Below are positions 36,446 through 46,100 of a stretch of DNA of 64,000 bases, piece by piece. The stretch comes from an uncultured Clostridia bacterium. GTDB taxonomy: Bacteria > Bacillota > Clostridia > Lachnospirales > Anaerotignaceae. The translations under genes were made by a program, and so were the position numbers. The DNA lies in the NCBI GenBank assembly GCA_944384265.1, contig CALWSR010000001.1, forward strand, positions 1 to 64,000. Direction: 5' to 3'. The first letter of the stretch is position 1; the number at the start of each line of letters is the position of its first letter. Below the pieces are notes generated by a model that worked only from the letters and a program-made list of their open reading frames with translations, did no database searches and was not told the origin of the DNA.

Positions 36446-37042
36446 ATGGATAAATATATAAAAAAATTAATTATGGCCAGAAAACCACTTTACTTTTACT
36501 GGGATGATATTTTATATGGTTTTATAAATTATTATAGAGCAATTTTTAAAGATAAGAATGGTAAACTATATCTATTTAGATGTTTCTTTTCAGATACTAA
36601 TATAGCACAAAAGCCTATAAATTTATTTACAAATAGTACAAAAGATTTCAACAAACTTAATTTAGAATCCATAGGTTATTTACATAGTATACCAAATTTT
36701 AACGAAGGTAAGTTATTGTATCAGCTAACTAGTGAAAAGTTGGATTCTTTACAGCAACATTTGGAGAATTATATTTATACTGAATTGTATTCTATATTAA
36801 ATAGTTTATCAGATGAGATAAAAGTTGAATTAAAAATTCATTGGAAACCAGTGATGTTAGTATCCTGTAATTTAATCGTAGAAGAGCAATTAGTTGGAGT
36901 AATTATTATTTTAAAACATACTATTATTCCTCTAAGTGGGGATATACAGTATATCAGTAAAGTATTTGCACATTTATATAATTTTCAAAATAACTTTTTC
37001 AATAAAAATTTATTGATAGGAGATGTTCAGTATGGAACTTGA
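36446..37042 (+). CDS. Hypothetical protein
   Basis: A 198-residue protein with AAAGGG upstream of the ATG. It starts basic (KYIKKLIMARKPLYFYWDD), has alternating beta-like segments and a hydrophobic strand VMLVSCNLIVEEQLVGVIIIL. It has no export signal. It overlaps the ligase gene by 11 nt, so its product may be made in step with it. Not recognised. Confidence 0.6.
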   Translation: MDKYIKKLIMARKPLYFYWDDILYGFINYYRAIFKDKNGKLYLFRCFFSDTNIAQKPINLFTNSTKDFNKLNLESIGYLHSIPNFNEGKLLYQLTSEKLDSLQQHLENYIYTELYSILNSLSDEIKVELKIHWKPVMLVSCNLIVEEQLVGVIIILKHTIIPLSGDIQYISKVFAHLYNFQNNFFNKNLLIGDVQYGT

Positions 37043-38480
37043 AAATTTATCTATTGAGACACAAAAGGAAATATTATCTTATGTGTTGACATTAAATGAA
37101 ACTCTTGGAAAATCAGTCTGTGCTTCTTTTGGTTATGATGATATAAAACCATGGGTTATAACAAGTGATAATGAAATAATTGAAATCATACTAAAATTTA
37201 ATACACATAATATACCTTTAACTATAGCTACAGATTCTGATATTTGGAAAAGATATATAGTTTCTTTGGTTAATGACACAGGGGTTAAGTTGTTGGCCAA
37301 CCTTGGACAATTTAGGGATAAATTAAATGAATTACTGCTATTTAGAGCTTGTTATAGGTATAATAAACCTATTATTAGTGATGATGATTACGATGTGTTG
37401 TTAAACTTATATACATCTTTGTACCCTAATACTGCATACCTTCGTATGCAGTCCTACGATGACGATGCATATGATGGAATATTAAAGGATGTATTAGTTA
37501 AAAATGGAGTTATAAGTAAAGGAAAAGCTAGTGATAGCAAGTATGCTCAAACTTTAAGAAGTGCTAAAAGCACTTCTATTTTACCACAAGAGTCATATGA
37601 AGAAACATTTGAATTTATACATAATTCCAATGCAGATATTTTATTTTCTTTAAAAATTGACGGAATGAATGCAAAAGTGGGATATGTTGATAATAAATTT
37701 GAATTAGCTTTAAGTAGAGGAAGAGATTCTGATGGATTTGATTATAGCGAATCCTTGAAACATATAATTACAAATGAAATTAAAGATACAACTGGTTTTG
37801 TTACAATAACAGGAGAAGCATATGTTAAACTATCTGATTTACAAAAGCTAAATGAAAAATATCCAAATAAAGAGTTAAAAACACCAAAGTCGGCAGCAGG
37901 CTCATTATTAGTAGCACCAGATAAATATGATGCAGAGGATCTAAAAAAACTATGTTTTGTTGCTCACAGTGGCGAGAATATAGGAAGTACTATAACAGAA
38001 AAATATGAAACATTTGTTAAAAATAATTTTGAGTTGCCACCTTATATCATAGTTAGGTATGGAGATATTCCAAAAAATATTATGGATTTTAAAGAATGGT
38101 TAAAAACAACTGTACTTGATGTATTATGGGAAAAAGGTAGGGAATTGGAAATGCCTTCTGATGGTGTTGTGTGCGAAAAGATTCAAGTGTCTTTTGGAGA
38201 TAGGAAAGACCAGTATAGCGATGCTAATGTTGCTATAAAATATGAACAATGGAAATCACCACAATATACAGGTATTGTTGAGAAGATTATTTTTGAACAA
38301 AAAAGAGTACATGCTTCGATTGTGTTACAAATTAAACCTGTAGTGACACAGGATCTTAATATAGCAAGAAGAGTTTCTGTCGGTTCGCCTGCAATATTAT
38401 TTGAAAATAAAATTCTTCCTGGATCAGAAATAACTTTTAAACGTAAATCACAAGCAATTAATGTATTAGTGACAGATTAA
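37032..38480 (+). CDS. NAD-dependent DNA ligase, N-terminal half (adenylation and OB domains)
   Basis: A 482-residue protein matching LigA up to the OB fold. The Ia-like region (LFRACYRYNKPIISDDDYDVL) should bind NMN of NAD+. The nucleotidyltransferase domain has the lysine motif K208-I-D-G, SRGRDSDG, GEAYV, the SAAGSL segment, PSDGVV and AIKYEQW. The OB part follows (GIVEKIIF, GSEITFKRKSQ). The usual zinc, HhH and BRCT domains are absent and are found in a separate gene at 57968. A bacterial LigA normally has about 670 residues in one chain. The first 120 residues are longer than usual. I chose the ATG at 37032, which has AGGAG 9 nt upstream, over 37023. Confidence 0.9.
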   Translation: MELENLSIETQKEILSYVLTLNETLGKSVCASFGYDDIKPWVITSDNEIIEIILKFNTHNIPLTIATDSDIWKRYIVSLVNDTGVKLLANLGQFRDKLNELLLFRACYRYNKPIISDDDYDVLLNLYTSLYPNTAYLRMQSYDDDAYDGILKDVLVKNGVISKGKASDSKYAQTLRSAKSTSILPQESYEETFEFIHNSNADILFSLKIDGMNAKVGYVDNKFELALSRGRDSDGFDYSESLKHIITNEIKDTTGFVTITGEAYVKLSDLQKLNEKYPNKELKTPKSAAGSLLVAPDKYDAEDLKKLCFVAHSGENIGSTITEKYETFVKNNFELPPYIIVRYGDIPKNIMDFKEWLKTTVLDVLWEKGRELEMPSDGVVCEKIQVSFGDRKDQYSDANVAIKYEQWKSPQYTGIVEKIIFEQKRVHASIVLQIKPVVTQDLNIARRVSVGSPAILFENKILPGSEITFKRKSQAINVLVTD

Positions 38481-38501
38481 TCTGTCACTAATACTTTTTT
38501 T
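38463..38501 (+). terminator. 32-bp perfect palindrome with T-run across the ligase stop codon
   Basis: 16 bases pair with the next 16 without mismatch (GTATTAGTGACAGATT and its complement), followed by seven T. The TAA stop codon lies in the centre. The next gene's ribosome binding site (TAGGAGGG) starts right after. Confidence 0.88.
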
Positions 38502-38513
38502 AGGAGGGACAGC

Positions 38514-39701
38514 ATGGCAGATCTAAATATACAAATACAAAATAGTGGAGAAGAAAGTAGACTATCTACTCTAATAACATCAGCTAGAGTTGCATCTGGA
38601 GACGATTACCTTCTAACTAATGTAACTGATTTACATAATAGAATAGAAGAAGTTCTAAGTTTAGATTTATATCATCCTAAATATCAAATTTGGAGGGTAT
38701 TTTTATATCGATATTTATATGCGAAATGTGATATTTTAGCTGCTGAAAAGTTCGCTAAAACATTTATAGAGAACGACAGAAATGCTTATCGTATACCAAA
38801 CAACAGAACATCTAAGACAATAGAAAATTATATCAATCGTTTGCGTACTACAAGTTCCTCTATATTTAATGGCACTACATCTGATGATTTTACAGAAGTT
38901 TTAAATGCTTCTTCATTATTTCTCAATAATGAAAATTTATTGCTAAACATTATTCAAAGTGATTTAGAATTTAAAGCGGAATTAGAAAATGCATTAAATA
39001 TAGATTCGTTTCATTCAATATACATAGCTTATCTGCTTATAGTTTGTAGAAGCAGATGGATTGGATTTGATGACACTAATGCTTTTTTAAATGTATTACC
39101 AAAATGGGAAAAATGGTGTAATGCTTATAAATCTTATTTTTGTGAATTTCAGCAATTACTAGGAGAGAAAGTAAGATTTTATACGTTTTATGACGATGTT
39201 TGCAAAAAAGTAATTTTTCGTATGCTTGACGCATCTGTATCTTTTTTAAAAACTAAGAAAATAGTAGGTGTTTCTGAAATCTATGGTGTGGAATTGGATA
39301 TGATTGATACTCTGTCTCGTGATTTTATAATTGACTTGGTATCTACATTTCCGCTGTATACATCGATTTATTTTGATTTATATAACATGTGGAATATTCT
39401 TTATAATTTTTATTTTACTAAAAATCAAACAATTTTAGATTATTATCGCCTATTTTTAATAGAGAAGAGATTATATTTGAATAACATGAAAGCAATAGAT
39501 AATTTGAATTACTATATTCGACACAATGATATTGGTCTGGAGTGTATAAAGCTACGAAAGATTGAACTCTTTAATGCAAATGTTGAACCTGAATACGCAG
39601 AGGTTTTGCTGAATGAATATTTTGATGATTTAGTTATACGAGGAATAATTAATAAAGATAGAAGAGAGGAAGTGCTGTATGCGGTTAGAAAAAGAAATTA
39701 A
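38514..39701 (+). CDS. Hypothetical helical protein
   Basis: A 395-residue protein with AGGAGGG upstream. It is predicted by eye to be almost all helical, rich in Tyr, Phe and Leu, with no membrane segment long enough to span and no known motif. It lies just after the ligase N-terminal gene and overlaps the next gene by 23 nt. Not recognised. Confidence 0.65.
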   Translation: MADLNIQIQNSGEESRLSTLITSARVASGDDYLLTNVTDLHNRIEEVLSLDLYHPKYQIWRVFLYRYLYAKCDILAAEKFAKTFIENDRNAYRIPNNRTSKTIENYINRLRTTSSSIFNGTTSDDFTEVLNASSLFLNNENLLLNIIQSDLEFKAELENALNIDSFHSIYIAYLLIVCRSRWIGFDDTNAFLNVLPKWEKWCNAYKSYFCEFQQLLGEKVRFYTFYDDVCKKVIFRMLDASVSFLKTKKIVGVSEIYGVELDMIDTLSRDFIIDLVSTFPLYTSIYFDLYNMWNILYNFYFTKNQTILDYYRLFLIEKRLYLNNMKAIDNLNYYIRHNDIGLECIKLRKIELFNANVEPEYAEVLLNEYFDDLVIRGIINKDRREEVLYAVRKRN

Positions 39702-39891
39702 CCAAATAGATTCGATCAAGGGTATTCCTATTTTTTCTGTAGATAACCCTAATTTTGATTCATATAATGAAATAGATAGTGAAAAGAATAGTGAATCTAA
39801 TGACAATATAGAAGAAAAAGATACTTTAAACAAAGAAAAAGAGCCATCTAAAAAGAAAATTAGAACTCTTAAAAATTTCAATTTGCAATGA
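39679..39891 (+). CDS. Small acidic protein with basic tail
   Basis: A 70-residue protein with AGAGAGGAAG upstream, overlapping the end of the previous gene. The centre is acidic and Ser/Asn-rich (disordered); the end is basic, KKKIRTLKNFNLQ. It could be a small adaptor of a larger complex. The C-terminal motif recalls SIAKLHNFKM of the protein at 29761. Not recognised. Confidence 0.55.
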   Translation: MRLEKEINQIDSIKGIPIFSVDNPNFDSYNEIDSEKNSESNDNIEEKDTLNKEKEPSKKKIRTLKNFNLQ

Positions 39892-39904
39892 TGGAGGTGA
39901 TACC

Positions 39905-40144
39905 ATGTACAATATAAAAACATTTCAGTTGACAGATGATGGAGTAATCCCTTTAGAGTATCACAATTCTAATATTTTTATTCAGCAAGAGGACGCTGCT
40001 ATGCTTTATAATAGAGTTTTTACAAAACAGTATCGTAAAGCATATGGTGAAATAATCGGTGTTATTTTGCATTCAGCAGAAAAAGCTGAACTACCTATAG
40101 GAGACTATAGCAACAAAGGATTACTTGGTATTTTATGTGTATAG
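39905..40144 (+). CDS. Small hypothetical protein before the RNA polymerase gene
   Basis: A 79-residue protein with GGAGGTGA upstream of the ATG. It mixes strands and helices (TFQLTDDGVIPLEYH, EDAAMLYNRVF) and lacks known motifs. It ends 15 nt before the RNA polymerase start, so it is probably co-transcribed with it. A small polymerase-associated role is possible but unsupported. Confidence 0.55.
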   Translation: MYNIKTFQLTDDGVIPLEYHNSNIFIQQEDAAMLYNRVFTKQYRKAYGEIIGVILHSAEKAELPIGDYSNKGLLGILCV

Positions 40145-40159
40145 AAAGAGGGGTTACTA

Positions 40160-43100
40160 TTGGATATACTTGATAGAGTGAAAAAAGTGTCTACAGAGTT
40201 AAACGAGCCACCATATTCTATTTCAATAGCTTTCGATCATTATGAACCGAAACATACTGATAAAGATAGATATGTTTCATTATATTCTAAAATAAATTAT
40301 AAATCAGATTTATTTGAATATAACTGTGTTGCAGAGACTGTGAAAATACCATATAACGATCCCTCTATAGGGTTTTTAATAGATGGATCAAATAAATCTG
40401 TAATAAATATTTATCAACGGGCACCTGGTTTTGTATTAGAACCTCCAAAACAAAGTGATGGCAGTGATTATCTGGGGGTATTAAATATAATATCAAATAG
40501 TAATGGAAAAATATCTATATTTTTAAATAAAGGTGGACTGGCAATAAAATTAGGTTCTGGTGGTATTGTACCGATTGGAGTTTTCTTAAAAGCTATTTCT
40601 GGTATGCCATATGATATGTTAAAAAGTAAAATAGCATTTTCTCCTAGGGAGCTTTTAAATGCTTTTCCACCAGAAATAAGTGAGAAAAATTTAAGTACTT
40701 TAGCTGCAGACAAGACTAAAAAAGGAAAAGAGCCAACTTTAGAGGAATGTGTTTCGGAAGTTTATACCAAGATGTTAACTAAAAACAAACGAAACGGGCA
40801 ACAAGTACAAGCAACATTTGCTTGGAAATATGCTAGAGTAAAAGAGTACATTTCACGTTTAAACTTTAAGAATAGGGAGAATATAGAATCTAAATTATCA
40901 ATAGGTCATAGAGCAGTCGGTTCTTTTTTGGCCGAGGATATTAATTTACCTGTTTTTGACGAGTATGGAAATATATCTTCTTTTTTTATCAAAAAAGGTA
41001 CATGTGTACAAGATGATGATGCAAGAGAGATACGTAGACATGATATCACTCAACTACTTATTACATCAGAAAGAACTCTAGTAATACAAGATTTATCTTC
41101 TATGTATTTTAGAGTTAAGGGGTACCAATTAGGACAAGAAGCTGCAGGGTATCCTATTGGAACATATATAAATGAAGAAGTTTTAAAAAATCTAAATGAT
41201 ACTGATTTATTAAGTTTAACTGTTATAACTCCAAGTGGAAGTAAAGTTGTTACACGCACTGATACCTCTGTTACAGTAAATGATTTTATATCTGGTATTA
41301 ATTACTATTTAACAGCAGGTTATATGCAGAAAGTTGATACTAATCAATACTCCATAGATAATCGTGCTATTGTTACATTTGATGCAAAAGTATTATCTAC
41401 TGTAAAAGAAGTTTATCAAAATTTAATGCTTAAATTACCTGAATCTGCCACAGTAAAAGATTTAGTTAATAATTTAAGATATTTACCATCTGATGACCTT
41501 TTTAGGTATTTAACATCTAATGAAAATAGAGAACTTGCACAGTCGGATTTAACAAATCTATTGTCACGTACAACAAACTCTAGAAAGTCGTCTGCGTTAA
41601 TGCCATCAGCACCTAAAGATATGACGTCAGTACAATATGGACAATATGGTAGATTGGATTCACTGCATGCACCAGAATCAGATAAAATAGGCTCAGTACA
41701 TCAATTAAGTGTCTTTGCTAAGGTAAATGAAGAAACTGGTGAAATATTAGCACCTTATGAAAAAGTAATTGATGGATTTCCAACAGGAGAAATAGAAGAA
41801 ATTTCAGCAGCAAAAGAAAGAAATAAAAATATAGCTGCATGGGATGACGAATTGTTAAATGATACTACTACAGTTAGACATAATGGTAACATAACAAGTG
41901 TTCCTACAAAACGTGTAGACTATAGGGAAATATCACCATTTTTTGATATGTCACTATCAAGAGCTATGATTCCCTTTGCTGAATATATACAACCAAAAAG
42001 GTCTCTAATGGGAACTAATATGCAAAATCAGGCAGTACCATTATTATATCCAGAGAGGGCTCTTGTTTCTACTGGAGTTGATACTGAAATTCCATGTCTA
42101 TACTATACTGTAGAAGAATTAGTTAAAATTCATGGATTGCAGGCAAAAAAAGATACTGATTTGGTTCTACTTCTTTCTGATTGGAAAAAGACATTTGTAG
42201 CTTATACATTTCAATATGGTGATGATATTTTTAAACATTATGCACCAGCATCTATTTCAGATAAAGAAACTTTTTATTTATATAACTTGAATCTAAAAGA
42301 AGATAACACCTATAAGCATGGTGATATTGTATTATATTATTTTTCTACCGATATGAAACAGTATGATACATGGGAGAGATTATCACAAGGAAGAGTTCCT
42401 TTTGTGCATGACCCTCAGAAACCTGCGATTTCTCTTGGGAAAAATTTATTTATTGGGTATAAAACATCTCTTTCATCTACTATTGATGATGCAGTATTGA
42501 TATCCGATAGGCTAGTCTATGATGATGTATTTACTAGTCTACAAATTTTTAAATATGAATACACCTTAAAACATAATGAGACTGTGTATCCTATAAACGG
42601 TATTGCAAAATTACATTCTTGGGTGAGTAGTGGAGAACCTGTTATAACTATAGTGAAAGAAAATACTAAACTCAAAAAAATTAAGGCTACAATAAGTGGA
42701 GAAATTACATATGTTTCTCATTACAAAAATAATATTATTGTTTATGTTACAGCATATCATCGTGCAGCTGAAGGGGATAAAGTAGCAGGGCGTTATGGTA
42801 ATAAATCAGTTATTGCTAAAATTATGCCACATGAATTGATGCCTTATGATCCTGAAACTGGAGAAACTTTAGATATATGTTTAAACCCTTTAGGTTTGCC
42901 TAGTCGTATGAATTTTGGACAAATATTGGAAGTGGCTTTGGGTGCTGTGATGAAGAAAACTGGCAAGATAGCTGTTGTATCTCCATTTTATCCAAACATA
43001 AAACAAGATATAATGGAGGAATACGATAAAGCTGGATTACGTCCAAAACATTTATATAATCCCATTTTTGGTCGTTATACCGAAAGACCGATTATGACTG

Positions 43101-46100
43101 GTTATATGTATATACTTAAGTTGGAACAGATATCCAATCTAAAGGTATCTGCAGTTGGTTACCCTAAATCTGTTGATCCAGTATTTGGACAGCCAACAGG
43201 TTCTGATAACGAAAAGAAAGGACAAAAAATAGGAGAAATGGAATCATGGACTCTTGAAGCCTGTGGTATGCATAAAACATTGGATGATTTATATACCTGG
43301 TATGCAGATGATGAGTTTCTGCGTAAAAAGATTTTTAATGTTCTTGCAGATGGTGATGACGGACCATGGAATGAGGCACATGAGGATATAAAGGTGGGCA
43401 GAAGCCCAAATAGAAATAGTCTTGTAGTACAATCTATATTGAGAACATATTGTCTTGATCTGGTACCTGATAATAATTACTTTAGAATACTTCCATTGGA
43501 TTTATCTAAGATACATTCTGTTTTATCAAAAAATAATTTAGAATCGAATGACCAGGGCAATAGATGGGGAAAAATAAAGTTACAGAATAAGATTGTAAGC
43601 CCGTTTTGGGTTGATCGTCGTTCTTGTTTGGGAGATATTTTAAATGTTGAATCTATAAGTAAAATAATGAATGGTAAAGATATGGTAAATGTAATAGACC
43701 TCCATATTGAGAGTGTACAAGATTTATCTCCTATGCAGAGAACAAATTATATTACTGGAATAGATGCAATAGTAATGTTATTGGAAAGGACAGACATAAA
43801 CGATGCAATAAATAGATTGTTGCAGAAGGAGTCTGAAGTAGAAGACTCTGCAAGTTATTCTGTGATGTATGAAAATCTAAATAACGATACAGTAAATAAT
43901 TTGGATTTGGATTCTAATACGATAGATAACACAAGTGTTGCTAATACTGATAATTTGCAGCAACAAATGCTCGAAGATGTGGATGCTTTAATTGGTAATG
44001 AAACCGTGTCTATGCGTTCACGTCAAGTAGCTAGATTTCTTACTTATTTACGTGATGAGGGATATAATTTAGATATTTTTGTTCTAGATCATTTTCCTGT
44101 AATGCCTGCTATTTTTCGTCAATCTACCATTATTAATGACACAGTGAGTAAACATGCTTTTAATAAGCACCTTTTGCGAATTTTAAATGCTTCTTCATCT
44201 ATGGATATTTATAAAGCTGTAAGAGATTACATTGGGTATAGTAAAGGTACTGATAAAGATCTTGTATCTGTTCGTCATTTCTTTTTGGGTAAGGACTCTA
44301 AGAGAAGTCATGGTAAAGTACGTGAGAATGTATTATCTAAAAGGGTAGGCTTTTCTGGACGTGCTGTTATTATCCCTGCAGCTAATATTAATATGCCGCC
44401 ATTCTTTGTTGGTATACCATGGTATATTGCATTACGAATTTATGATAAATTACTTGAATTAAAATTGATGCGTGTGTTAGATAAAATTGCAGATGAAATG
44501 CAAAGAGTGCATGGCTTTAATGATACAGATTCTATATTGTCTATTAGTAGTCAACAATTAAGTGATTTATTGTTATCTTTATGGGAGTTCAATTATACCA
44601 TACTTAATAATATTATTCATGCTAATCGTAATACTTGTATGGCCTTTTATAACATTTTACGCAGATATGTTAAAATGTTTATAGAGGGTGATGCTAATTA
44701 TGATGGTACAGTTACAGTAGATGGGAAACATATTGCTCCTAAAGATTTAGATGATGATGCAAATATTAATGCAAGCGTTGTTATTTTGGGTAGACAACCT
44801 ACACTCCATAAACGCTCTGAAAGAGCACTATTTGTAACACTTGTTGATGGTTGGTGTATTCATATTCATCAAGCGATATGTAAATCTTACAATGCCGATT
44901 TTGATGGAGATTCAGAATATGTTGTTGCAGTATTTGGTGAAGCAAAAGTTGAAGCACTAAAGAAAATGCACGTGACACAAGACTTAATTTCAGACAAAGA
45001 TGGGGAATTTGCTCTTGATTTGGTGCAAGATACATGTTTGGGATTATATTGTATGACCTCTTATAAAAATAATATTGATCATATAAGAAAAGAGGATTCC
45101 AAAATCTACTTCTATGATGACTATAGAACTTTGCAAACTGATTTAGAATATGGCACATTGCATTATTATGACGTTATAATCTACAAAAATAAAGACTCTA
45201 ATAACTATTATTTATCTACTGCTGGGAGAATACTTGTAAATGCTATGTTACCTAATGCGTTTACAGATATGCCTTTTAGAGATAAAAAAGGTATTGCGGT
45301 AGAAATGGGTATTGATACAGATGGAATTAATTTTTGTGAACTGAAGTTTGATGATGTTTGGGCTTCTACAAAGCCAGCAGAAGGAAGAACAAATATTCTT
45401 ATTAGCTCCATCCTGAACTACATTTATGAAACGGTTGATGAGCGAGAAACAGTTTTAGTTTGTCAAAAGCTATATGAGTTAGGTCTAATTGCATCCGACT
45501 TATATGGTGTTTCTATGTCGTTAGAAGATTTATCAGTATCAACAGATATTTCTGGTATTATGGCAAAGCCTAAAGAGAAATCTGATGAAAGTAATCTATT
45601 GTACCAATTTGGGTTAATAAATCCAGAAGAGAAAGATATTGTAGCAAAAAATGCTTGGCGTGATGCACAAAAAGATGCACAAAAAGAAATTCTAAAGGAT
45701 TTGGCATATGATTCTAACACCTATTACATGTTATACTCTGGTGCAAGAGGTAAGCCTGCACAGTTGATGCAGTCTGTTGGTTTTGTGGGAACAATTAAAA
45801 AGACAGAAACTGAGGATATACAAACACCTATATTGAACGGTTATGGTAATGGTTTAACCTCATTTGATTTATATCAAACTACATTCTCTGCACGTATGGG
45901 TGTTGTTTCTACTCAAGCTGAAACTAAAAATGCTGGCTATGCAACTAGACAAGCGGTATACATGGGTAATGGATTTGTAATATCGGAAGATGACTGTGGT
46001 ATTACTAATTCACTTTTCTCTGTAGAATATGATACTAAAGATGTAGAGATATTTGATGAATCTGGAAAACAAATTATGTTTTCCGAATTGCAGGATAGAT

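Noticed and set aside
44799..45158. Minus-strand frame over the RNA polymerase active site
   Set aside because: It is antisense to the conserved NADFDGD region, whose constraint explains the open frame.
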